Source: Gordonia sp. PP30
GTDB taxonomy: Bacteria > Actinomycetota > Actinomycetes > Mycobacteriales > Mycobacteriaceae
Direction: 5' to 3'
Assembly (NCBI RefSeq): GCF_023100845.1
Contig: NZ_CP095864.1
Coordinates: 2,356,001 to 2,420,000 of the forward strand
DNA length: 64,000 nt
Part shown: piece by piece, positions 37,452-45,125 of the stretch
Numbering within the stretch: position 1 is the stretch's first letter
Layout: each line of letters begins with the position of its first letter
Notes under the pieces: generated by a model
Seen by the model: the letters and a program-made list of their open reading frames with translations, nothing else
What the model was told of the DNA's origin: nothing
Databases searched by the model: none
Position numbers and translations under genes: made by a program

Positions 37452-40127
37452 TCCCGTGTCGGCGAGGGTCGGCACCGGGCCGATCGTCATGCGCGCCGCC
37501 AGCACCGCGGCACTGTCGGCCGACGACAGGATCGGGTCCAGCACGACGCCGCGGATCTCCGGAATGTCCTCCACCAGTGCCGACACCCGCAGCAGGAGAT
37601 CGATCACCGCCTCGGTGTCCGACGGCGGACGCTGTCCCGCGTCGCCGGCGAGCAGTTCCGCGGAGCGCGGCTCGGCGAGCAGGTCGTGGGCGTCGTCCAT
37701 GCTCAACGGCACCGCGCGGTAGCTGCGGTCGCCGAGGGTCTCGAACAGCCGCCCGGACAGCCCGAACGAGATCACCGGCCCGAACGACTGGGTGTCGACC
37801 GCCGAGATCGCCAGGCCGAGACCCTTCGGCGCCATCCGCTGGACCTGCAACGTGGATTCGCCGGTGAGCGCCTGCAGTTCGGCGAACGCGGTGATCACCG
37901 CGGTCGCATCGCCGAGATCGAGCCGGGCGCCCTCCCGATCCAGCCGGCCCACCCATTCCGGCGAGGTCGCCTTGACGGCCACCGGGAAACCGAGCTCGCG
38001 GGCCGCCGCCGACGCCTCGTGCAGGGTCTTCGCCTCGCGGAACTCCACGACGTCGATCCCGTACCAGGCCAGCACGGTCGCGGTCTCGATGGTGGAGAGT
38101 TCGCGCGGTCCGTCGCCCAGCAGCTCACGCACGTAGCTGCGCGCGTGTTCGGCGGACACCCCGCTCAACTCCACCTCGACGGCGTCCGGCCGCGCCCGCC
38201 AGCGGGCGTAGCGCCAGCTCAGCCCGAGCGCACCGGCGGCCCGTTCGGGTGTCGGATACGACGGAATGGACCCCCGCATGGGCACGCCCTGCGGGCCGGC
38301 CACCGACAGGCCCGCCGGAATGCCCTCGACCGCCAGGAACGTGGTGACGATCGGCTTGTTCCAGTGCCCCGTCGACTCGGTCGCGGCCATCAGCGCGCGG
38401 GAGTATTCGGCGGTGTCGACGGCGACCGGCGGGACGAAGACGACGATCATCGCGTCCACCCCGTCGTCGCCGAGGGCCCCGGCCACCGCCGCGGACAGTT
38501 CCTGCTCGCTGACCGCCGGGCCCAGATCGACCACGGACACCACGTCGAGCCCGGCGTTGCGCGCGGTGTGCGCGGCCAGCGAGGCGATCACCGAGGAGTT
38601 GCCGATCACCGCCGTGCGCGGCCCCTCCGGCAGCGGCTGATAGGCGAGCACGGTGGCCGCGTCGAACAGATCGGCCAGCGTGTCGACCTGCAGCACACCG
38701 GCCTGCGCGAGCACCATCTGCGCGATCCGGTCGTCGACGGCCCCGTAGCGTTCGCCCTGCTCCCCCACGCGGGTCATCGCCCCGCGGCCCGACTTGATCG
38801 CGATCACCGGCTTCTTCCGGGTCACGCGCCGCGCGATCCGGCCGAACTTGCGCGGATTACCGAAGTTCTCCAGGTACAGCAGGATCACGTCGGTGGCGTC
38901 GTCGGTGTCCCAGTACTGCAGGACGTCGTTGCCGGAGACGTCGGCGCGGTTGCCGGCCGACACGAACGTCGACAGTCCGAGCTGGCGCCGCGCGGCGGTG
39001 TCGAGAATGGCGATGCCGAGCGCGCCGGACTGGCAGAAGAAGCCGACCCGGCCGGGCCCGGGGATGCGCGGTGCGAGAGTGGCGTTCAGCGCGATCTCCG
39101 CGTCGTTGTTCACCACTCCCAGCGCGTTCGGTCCCACCAGCCGCATCCCGTGCGCCCGCACCTGTTTCACCAGCGCCCGCTCGGAGGCCAGCCCCTCGTC
39201 GCCGAGTTCACCGAACCCGGACGAGACCACCACCAGCGTCTTGACGCCCTTGGCGAGACAGTCGTCGAGCACCTCGGTCATCCCGGCCGCGGGCACCGCG
39301 ACCACCGCGAGATCGACCGGATCGGGGATGTCGCTGACCCGCTCGTAGGCGCGGATGCCGCGCACCGACCGCGCCTGGCCCGGCCCGTTCACCGGGTACA
39401 CCGGGCCGGTGAAGCCGGCGGCCAGCACGTTGGCGAGCAGCACGTTGCCCACCTTCTTCGGATCGGTCGACGCACCGACCACCGCCACCGACTGCGGGCG
39501 CAGCAGATTCGCGATGCTCCGCGCCTCCGACGCGCGTTCGCGGGCGTTGCGCACCGAGGTCAGCGCGTCGGTCGGGTCGATCTCGAATTCGACGTGCACG
39601 GTGCTGCCGTCGAAGGCGCGGCTGATCTGGTAGCCGGCGGCCTTGAACACGGCGACCATGGTGGGGTTCTCGGAGAGCACCTCGGCCTCGAACCGGGTGA
39701 AACCGTTCTCCGCGGCCGCCCCGGCCAGGTGCTCGAGCAGGATGGGGCCCAGGCCGCGGCCCTGGTGCTCGTCGGCGACGACGAAGGCCACCTCCGCCGA
39801 GTGCGGCTTCCCGGCCTCGGCGAGGCCCTCGTAGAGGCCCATCGCGATGATCTCCTCGCCCAGCCAGGCCAGGATCGCCACCCGGTCGTGGTAGTCGACG
39901 GTGGTCATCCGGACCACCTCGCGGGGCGGCAGCGTCGGCGTCGGGCCGAAGTAGCGCAGGTACCGGGTGCGCTCGGACAGTCCCTCGTGGAAACGCACCA
40001 GCGCGTCGGCGTCGAGCGGGGTGATCGGCCGCAGGTGCACCACGCCGCCGTCGGAGGCGAGCACGTCGGCGGCCCAGTGCCGCGGGTACTTCCCGGCCGA
40101 ATCGGTGGTGGGGCTGGGGTCAGTCAC
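37434..40127 (-). CDS. GNAT - (degenerate) acyl-CoA synthetase fusion, Pat/PatA-type protein lysine acetyltransferase
   Basis: This 897-residue protein has an N-terminal GNAT domain (residues about 20-195, with QGRGLG for acetyl-CoA binding). An NDP-forming acyl-CoA synthetase part follows: CoA-binding domain from about 210 (LLRPQSVAVVGASTDP), CQSGALGIAIL near 390, and an ATP-grasp domain at the end. The segment KSGRGAMTRVGEQGERYGAV lacks the SHTG-type histidine phosphorylated in active synthetases, so the large part is probably a sensor for the acetyltransferase. The GTG at 40127 follows GGAGGA. Its start overlaps the acuC stop by eight bases, pairing writer and eraser of lysine acetylation. 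Confidence 0.85.
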   Translation of the reverse strand: MTDPSPTTDSAGKYPRHWAADVLASDGGVVHLRPITPLDADALVRFHEGLSERTRYLRYFGPTPTLPPREVVRMTTVDYHDRVAILAWLGEEIIAMGLYEGLAEAGKPHSAEVAFVVADEHQGRGLGPILLEHLAGAAAENGFTRFEAEVLSENPTMVAVFKAAGYQISRAFDGSTVHVEFEIDPTDALTSVRNARERASEARSIANLLRPQSVAVVGASTDPKKVGNVLLANVLAAGFTGPVYPVNGPGQARSVRGIRAYERVSDIPDPVDLAVVAVPAAGMTEVLDDCLAKGVKTLVVVSSGFGELGDEGLASERALVKQVRAHGMRLVGPNALGVVNNDAEIALNATLAPRIPGPGRVGFFCQSGALGIAILDTAARRQLGLSTFVSAGNRADVSGNDVLQYWDTDDATDVILLYLENFGNPRKFGRIARRVTRKKPVIAIKSGRGAMTRVGEQGERYGAVDDRIAQMVLAQAGVLQVDTLADLFDAATVLAYQPLPEGPRTAVIGNSSVIASLAAHTARNAGLDVVSVVDLGPAVSEQELSAAVAGALGDDGVDAMIVVFVPPVAVDTAEYSRALMAATESTGHWNKPIVTTFLAVEGIPAGLSVAGPQGVPMRGSIPSYPTPERAAGALGLSWRYARWRARPDAVEVELSGVSAEHARSYVRELLGDGPRELSTIETATVLAWYGIDVVEFREAKTLHEASAAARELGFPVAVKATSPEWVGRLDREGARLDLGDATAVITAFAELQALTGESTLQVQRMAPKGLGLAISAVDTQSFGPVISFGLSGRLFETLGDRSYRAVPLSMDDAHDLLAEPRSAELLAGDAGQRPPSDTEAVIDLLLRVSALVEDIPEIRGVVLDPILSSADSAAVLAARMTIGPVPTLADTGPRRLG

Positions 40128-41382
40128 GGGGGTCCTCCGGATCGAGTCCATGCAGGGGCAGCACCGCGCGCCGGGTGGCGAGGATCGCGCGGTCGGTCTG
40201 TTGCTGAGCGGCATCGCTGATGCCGGTCGGCGGCGACGCGCCGGTGTCCCCGTCCCAGGGGACGAAGCCGACGTCGCCGTTGTCTCCCATCATGCCTACC
40301 GGCGGCCGGGCGTAGTCGGGATGGACCTCCGCCGAGGCCGCGACCGCCCGTTCCATCCATTCCGCGCCGATCGCGGTTCCCGGATCGATGTCGCGGTCGA
40401 GCGCCGTGGCGAGCAGATGCGTCCAGGCGCGCGGCACCACGTTGATCACGCCGTAGCCGCCACCGCCGACGGCGATCCACCGGCCCTCGCAGTACTTGTC
40501 GGCCAGGTCGCGCAGGGCGCGCATCGCCGCCGCCTGGCCGTCGACGGTCAGCGACAGGTCCGTCAGCGGGTCGGCGCGGTGGCTGTCCACCCCGATCTGG
40601 GTGAGGATGATCTGCGGCCGGAAGGCCGCGATCACCGACGGCACCACGGCGTGGAAGGCCCGCAGCCACAGGCGATCCTGCGTGCCCGGCATCAGTGCCA
40701 GGTTCACCGAGGTTCCGGCGGCGTCACCGTCGCCGACCTCGGTGGGCCAGCCGGTGCCCGGCCACAGGGTCGCCGGATGCTGGTGCACCGAGACCGTCAT
40801 CACCCGCGGGTCGTGCTCGAACTGCGCCTGCACGCCGTCACCGTGGTGTGCGTCGATGTCGACGTAGGCGATGCGGTCGTACCCCTGGGCCAGCAGCCAG
40901 TCGATCGCGATGGCCGCGTCGTTGTAGATGCAGAAGCCGGCCGCGTGGCCGCGCATCGCATGGTGCATGCCGCCGCCGATGTTCACCGCCCGCTGCACGG
41001 CCCCGGAGTGCACCGCCTGCGCCGCCGCGAGGGTGCCGCCGACCAGCATCGATCCCGCCTCATGCATCCCGGCGAACACCGGGTTGTCCTCGCTGCCCAG
41101 GCCGAACAGCCGTTCCAGCATCGGTCCGCTGAGCGACGCCATCCCGGAGCCGACCGCGCGGACCGCGTCGATGTAGCCCTGCGCGTGCACGGTGCGCAGG
41201 ATGTCGTCGTCCACCGGCAGCGGCGGGGTGGTGTCCACCCCGTCGAGCACCCCGAGACCCCGCGCGAGGTCCATCGTCAGCGCGAGCCGGATCGGGCTCA
41301 TCGGGTGGGTGTACGCCCACTTGTAATCGAGGAACTCCTCGCTCCAGATGACCGCTGTGTTCACCGCTGCCCCATTTCCCAC
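40120..41382 (-). CDS. acuC: AcuC-type protein deacetylase (class I/II HDAC fold)
   Basis: This 420-residue zinc-dependent deacetylase family protein has the HDAC motifs in order: GGMHHAMRGHAAGFCIYND with the paired active-site histidines, DIDAHHGDGVQ with two zinc ligands, QIGVDSHRADPLTDLSLT with the third, and GGGGY with the transition-state tyrosine. The role of AcuC is to deacetylate acetyl-CoA synthetase. The GTG at 41382 is taken; a GTG at 41364 would shorten it by six residues. It leads a two-gene operon with the GNAT-synthetase protein and is divergent from ideR. Confidence 0.9.
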   Translation of the reverse strand: MGNGAAVNTAVIWSEEFLDYKWAYTHPMSPIRLALTMDLARGLGVLDGVDTTPPLPVDDDILRTVHAQGYIDAVRAVGSGMASLSGPMLERLFGLGSEDNPVFAGMHEAGSMLVGGTLAAAQAVHSGAVQRAVNIGGGMHHAMRGHAAGFCIYNDAAIAIDWLLAQGYDRIAYVDIDAHHGDGVQAQFEHDPRVMTVSVHQHPATLWPGTGWPTEVGDGDAAGTSVNLALMPGTQDRLWLRAFHAVVPSVIAAFRPQIILTQIGVDSHRADPLTDLSLTVDGQAAAMRALRDLADKYCEGRWIAVGGGGYGVINVVPRAWTHLLATALDRDIDPGTAIGAEWMERAVAASAEVHPDYARPPVGMMGDNGDVGFVPWDGDTGASPPTGISDAAQQQTDRAILATRRAVLPLHGLDPEDPRD

Positions 41383-41399
41383 ATCACACCCCCAACGCT

Positions 41400-41459
41400 A
41401 GTGCCTCGCCTGTCACTCGATACGGGTAACCTGATGTCTGGCGAAAGGACTGAGGCACT
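41400..41459 (+). repeat. Widely spaced inverted repeat flanking the ideR leader
   Basis: AGTGCCTC at 41400-41407 is the exact reverse complement of GAGGCACT at 41452-41459, ending one base before the ideR start codon. If both arms are in the transcript they could pair and hold the GAAAGGA ribosome site in a 44-base loop. Confidence 0.3.
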
Positions 41460-41460
41460 C

Positions 41461-42141
41461 GTGAACGATCTTGTCGACACCACCGAGATGTACCTCCGCA
41501 CGATCTACGACCTCGAAGAAGAGGGGATCGTTCCGTTGCGCGCGCGCATCGCGGAGCGACTGGAGCAGAGCGGACCGACCGTGTCCCAGACGGTGGCGCG
41601 CATGGAGCGCGACGGACTGGTCCGGGTGGCGGGCGACCGGCACCTCGAACTGACCGACGAGGGCCGCGCTCTCGCCGTGCAGGTGATGCGCAAGCATCGC
41701 CTCGCCGAGCGACTGCTGGTCGACATCATCGGTCTCCCCTGGGACGAGGTGCACGACGAGGCCTGCCGCTGGGAACACGTGATGAGCGAGAACGTCGAAC
41801 GGCGGCTGCTCGAGGTGCTCGACAACCCGACCACCTCCCCGTACGGCAACCCGATTCCCGGTCTCGAAGAACTCGGTGTGCGGGTGCCGTCGCCGATCAA
41901 GGAGGCCGACCGGCTCGTCGAGTTGCCGGCCGGCGAGTCCGCGGTGATCATCCGCCGGATGGCCGAACACGTCCAGGCCGACCCCGAACTGATCGCCGAG
42001 CTGCGCGAGGCCGGGGTGGTGCCGAACGCGCGCGTCAGCGTCGTCGTCAACCCGCGGTCGGTGGTGATCTCCACGCCCGGGCACGACGGCTTGACGCTGT
42101 CCTCGGAGATGGCGCACGCGATCTTCGTCGAACGCGTCTGA
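41461..42141 (+). CDS. ideR: Iron-dependent repressor IdeR (DtxR family)
   Basis: This 226-residue Fe(II)-activated regulator is nearly identical to M. tuberculosis IdeR over the first 140 residues. The winged helix (residues 5-60) and both metal sites are intact: M10, C102, E105, H106 and H79, E83, H98. A C-terminal SH3-like domain starts near residue 150. It represses siderophore and iron-uptake genes and activates iron storage. The GTG start follows GAAAGGA. No iron box is obvious next to the gene, so autoregulation is not indicated. Confidence 0.96.
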   Translation: MNDLVDTTEMYLRTIYDLEEEGIVPLRARIAERLEQSGPTVSQTVARMERDGLVRVAGDRHLELTDEGRALAVQVMRKHRLAERLLVDIIGLPWDEVHDEACRWEHVMSENVERRLLEVLDNPTTSPYGNPIPGLEELGVRVPSPIKEADRLVELPAGESAVIIRRMAEHVQADPELIAELREAGVVPNARVSVVVNPRSVVISTPGHDGLTLSSEMAHAIFVERV

Positions 42142-42145
42142 CGTC

Positions 42146-43273
42146 TTAGCCGGCGGGACGGCGGGTCCGGGGCGGAAGCGTCAGGCCCAGCGCGCCGGCG
42201 AGATCGAAGGAATAGTCGACCACGTCGCCCAGGCCTGCCGGCCGCAAGCCGTGGATCAGCGCCGAATCGAGCAGTTGCGCCAGGTGGTACTCGGGGTCGA
42301 GATCCAGCGCGCGCTCGATCGCGATCGAGGCGAACGCCCCCTCACCGGCCAGGTAGTGCGAGTGGCCGAGCAGCGTGGCGGCCGCCGCGCCGGGCCGCCC
42401 GCGCAGGCTGCGCGCCAGGCGGAGCCACAGGTGTTCGGCCCGGTCGCGCAGGTCCGTGAGGGCGAGCGCGAGCAGGACGTCGCGCGTGTGCACCGAGCAG
42501 AGTGCCTCCGCCAGGCGGTTGACCCGACCGCAGCTCATCGACGCGTCGGCGCCGCGGCCGACGGCCTCCAGGACCAGTCGCACCCGCTGCGCGTCGTCCT
42601 CGCCGGGCGGTCCGGGCGGCAGCACCGGCACGACCGGGACGCAGCGCCGGTCGTCGCAGTGCGGGCGGGGGTCGAGCAGGGCGATCAGATCGGACCGCCG
42701 GGACAGCACCGGCCGGCCGCCGTAGACCGCGCGTTCCAGAGCCACCGGTGACAGCAGCGGATCGCTGAGCCGCCCCGATGCGGCGATCGGTCCGCGCAGC
42801 GGCGCGGGCGGGTGATGCCGGCCGGCGCGACGGTAGGGCTCCCACGCGGTGAACCACTCCGCCCCCGCCGACAGCTCACCGATCACGAACCCCGCGCACA
42901 CCCCGCCGGCCTCGCCGAAGCGCCCCTCGACCGCCCGGAACACCGCGCCGTAACGCACCAGTTCGGCGGCCGCATCGCCGCGGTCGAAGCGGTCGTCGAC
43001 GACCACCGCCACCACGCCCGCCGCACCGAAACCGGCGACGATCTCACCCAGTTCCCGCAGCTGCGCGCGCATCGCGGTATCCGGGCGCCCGGTGTCGGTG
43101 AACCCGAGGTCCTGCCGCATGCTCGCGATGAGCGTCGCCGGTTCCTCGAACGCGAGGAGGACGAGTGACCGCTCCGGGATGAACCCGAGCAACCCGGGTA
43201 TCGCGGCGAGCAGCCGGTCGGGATCGATGAGCACGGCCGGGCCGTCGGACGCGGGAAGCGGTAGCGATGTCAT
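42146..43273 (-). CDS. DUF4192 family protein
   Basis: This 375-residue protein fits DUF4192: the N-terminal LLAAIPGLLGFIPERSLVLLAFE motif (residues 21-43) and a helical C-terminal half with repeat-like helices (HSHYLAGEGAFASIAIERAL) resembling tetratricopeptide packing. It has no signal peptide. It is conserved after ideR in mycolata and converges on ideR with four bases between stops. Function unknown. A pair of DnaA-box-like sites lies just upstream. Confidence 0.85.
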   Translation of the reverse strand: MTSLPLPASDGPAVLIDPDRLLAAIPGLLGFIPERSLVLLAFEEPATLIASMRQDLGFTDTGRPDTAMRAQLRELGEIVAGFGAAGVVAVVVDDRFDRGDAAAELVRYGAVFRAVEGRFGEAGGVCAGFVIGELSAGAEWFTAWEPYRRAGRHHPPAPLRGPIAASGRLSDPLLSPVALERAVYGGRPVLSRRSDLIALLDPRPHCDDRRCVPVVPVLPPGPPGEDDAQRVRLVLEAVGRGADASMSCGRVNRLAEALCSVHTRDVLLALALTDLRDRAEHLWLRLARSLRGRPGAAAATLLGHSHYLAGEGAFASIAIERALDLDPEYHLAQLLDSALIHGLRPAGLGDVVDYSFDLAGALGLTLPPRTRRPAG

Positions 43274-43326
43274 GCCCCGAGCCTCGCCCGGCGGGCGCGG
43301 CGGCGACAGGGGTGTTTCCCGCGACC

Positions 43327-43350
43327 TGTGGACAACGTCGTGTATCCACA
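43327..43350. promoter_or_regulatory. Inverted pair of DnaA-box-like 9-mers
   Basis: TGTGGACAA (reverse complement TTGTCCACA, an exact actinobacterial DnaA-box form) is followed after six bases by GTATCCACA, one base from TTATCCACA. The boxes point at each other and lie 54 to 77 bases upstream of the DUF4192 gene start. Confidence 0.5.
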
Positions 43351-43352
43351 GC

Positions 43353-43393
43353 CGGCGGCCGTCCCCTCTTCCCTCGGGGCGGCCGTCGTCGTA
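43353..43393 (-). terminator. Weak hairpin after the lipoprotein gene
   Basis: GGCGGCCGTCCCC and GGGGCGGCCG can pair with one unpaired base around a CT-rich loop. It lies just past the lipoprotein stop on that gene's strand. Confidence 0.35.
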
Positions 43394-43406
43394 CCATCCG
43401 CGCCGG

Positions 43407-44051
43407 TCAGCCGCCGCCGAAGGCCCGCGCCACCGCGGTCTCGAAGAACTCCGCCGTGGTCGCTCGCGCGGCCGCGTCGGCGGCGCCGAGGTACCTCAGC
43501 TGGACCACGACCCGAACGTCACCGCGCTGGGCGATCCACTGGTCGAGAGTGGTGACGCTCTCCGGCGCTCCCGGCGAGGCGAGCGTGCGCACGATCTGGA
43601 TCCGGTCGGCCCCGTTCTGCGCCGTGGGACCGGACACGATCGCCGTGGTGACCACCTGACGACCGGTCGCGCCCCCGGTGAACGTCGCGCATTCCTTTGC
43701 GGCAGAAGCGAATGCACTGAGCGATTCGGAGGTGCGCACCACCATCTCGGTGAGCGTGCTGCCCGGCTGCGGACCGGGCCCGACCACTACCTCGGCGCTG
43801 CCGGTCTCCACCGCCGCGGGCGTGCAGCGGGCCGGATCGACGTCGCCCCGCAGCGGCCGCAGCGTGATGTCGGCCACGATCCCGGGCACCTGCGCCGGCG
43901 GCACCGCCGTCGCCCCCGGTGACGGGAACTCGGCCGCGGGCACCACCTGGCGGGACAGGTCGGCGACCGGTTTCGGGGTGCCGGATACCGAACAGCCCGC
44001 CGCCAGCACGGCGACGGCGACCGCCGCGGTCACAGAAAGAACGATTCTCAC
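43407..44051 (-). CDS. Putative secreted lipoprotein
   Basis: This 214-residue protein has a signal peptide ending in a lipobox LAAGC, with the lipidated cysteine at residue 20 of the precursor. The mature part is Pro-rich at first. It then contains a domain with paired cysteines (PARCTPAAVE and KECATFTGG) resembling the extracytoplasmic sensor-like domains of mycobacterial lipoproteins (DUF5642-like, low certainty). The GTG at 44051 starts the signal peptide. It should sit on the outer face of the plasma membrane. Confidence 0.75.
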   Translation of the reverse strand: MRIVLSVTAAVAVAVLAAGCSVSGTPKPVADLSRQVVPAAEFPSPGATAVPPAQVPGIVADITLRPLRGDVDPARCTPAAVETGSAEVVVGPGPQPGSTLTEMVVRTSESLSAFASAAKECATFTGGATGRQVVTTAIVSGPTAQNGADRIQIVRTLASPGAPESVTTLDQWIAQRGDVRVVVQLRYLGAADAAARATTAEFFETAVARAFGGG

Positions 44052-44177
44052 AGAAGTTCACTCTGCCACCACCAGTCACGTCCCCTCGGGAATGACCCGC
44101 GTGGGCGGGGCGTTATTAGCCAAGAGTCCCCGGATACGGGAGACTGAAGAACACCGAAAGATGAAGGGAGACGCTCG

Positions 44178-45125
44178 ATGAACGAGCCCCAGGAGACACC
44201 CGGGCTGTACGAGCTCGAGTTCCCCGGTCCCGCCGTCACCGGACCGCACGGCGACGGGCCTGTGCTGGTGCACGCCCTCGACGGCTACGCCGACGCCGGC
44301 CATGCGGTCACCCTCGCGGCGACCCACCTGCGTGAGGCCCTCGACAGCAAGCTCGTGGCCACGTTCCACACCGACGAATTGATCGACTACCGGTCGCGCC
44401 GCCCGATGATCTCCTTCACCGGCGAGCGCTTCGACGGCATCGACATGCCGTCGATCACCATGCACGCCGTCGTCGACGACAACGGCGTGCCGTTCCTGCT
44501 GCTCGACGGCTCCGAGCCGGACCTGCGGTGGGAGCAGTTCACCACCGCGATCCTCGCCCTGGCCGAGCGCCTCGGCGTGAGCAAGGTGGTCGGGCTCAAC
44601 TCGATCCCGATGGCGGTGCCGCACACGCGGCCGTCCGGCGTGATCGCCCACGGCACCGACGGCGACGCCCTCGGCGACCTGCCCCGCTGGGGCGGCGAGA
44701 TGAAGCTGCCGGCCAGCGCCTCGCTGCTGCTCGAACTCCGGATGGACGAGGCCGGTTACCCCACCGCGGGGCTGTCCGCCCACGTGCCGCACTATCTGGC
44801 GCAGAACAACTACCCGGCCGCGTCGGCCGCGCTGCTCACCACGCTGGGCCAGGTGACCGGCCTGAAGCTGCCGATCACCGCGCTGGAGAACGCCGCCGAC
44901 CAGGTGCGCCGCCAGGTCGACGCCGAGGTCGCGGGCAATGCCGAGATCGGCACCGTCGTCGCCGCCCTGGAGCAGCAGTACGACGCGTACATGCAGGCCA
45001 AGGCCGAACGCGAGTTGCTGTCCGCCGACGGCGACCTGCCGTCCGGAGACGAGCTCGGCGCCGAGTTCGAGAAGTTCCTGGCCGAGCACGCCGGCGAATT
45101 CGGTCCCGACGAGGACACGCCCTGA
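44178..45125 (+). CDS. PAC2 family protein
   Basis: This 315-residue protein is the Rv2714 equivalent, related to the archaeal/eukaryotic proteasome-assembly chaperone 2 fold. The N-terminal HALDGYADAGHAVTLAATHL (residues 33-52) and a central GEMKLPASASLLLELRM segment are characteristic. The last 70 residues are helical and acidic. AGGGAG precedes the ATG. Actinobacteria have proteasomes, but a link for this protein is not established. Its stop overlaps the start of the following helicase. Confidence 0.85.
   Translation: MNEPQETPGLYELEFPGPAVTGPHGDGPVLVHALDGYADAGHAVTLAATHLREALDSKLVATFHTDELIDYRSRRPMISFTGERFDGIDMPSITMHAVVDDNGVPFLLLDGSEPDLRWEQFTTAILALAERLGVSKVVGLNSIPMAVPHTRPSGVIAHGTDGDALGDLPRWGGEMKLPASASLLLELRMDEAGYPTAGLSAHVPHYLAQNNYPAASAALLTTLGQVTGLKLPITALENAADQVRRQVDAEVAGNAEIGTVVAALEQQYDAYMQAKAERELLSADGDLPSGDELGAEFEKFLAEHAGEFGPDEDTP

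Noticed and set aside
37686..40220. A very long open frame (about 840 codons) on the forward strand opposite the GNAT-synthetase gene
   Set aside because: It is the mirror of a GC-rich coding region. Its translation has no recognisable domain, while the opposite strand encodes a complete, motif-rich protein.
41383..41460. IdeR iron box in front of ideR or acuC
   Set aside because: No sequence close to the TTAGGTTAGGCTAACCTAA consensus was found in the gap.
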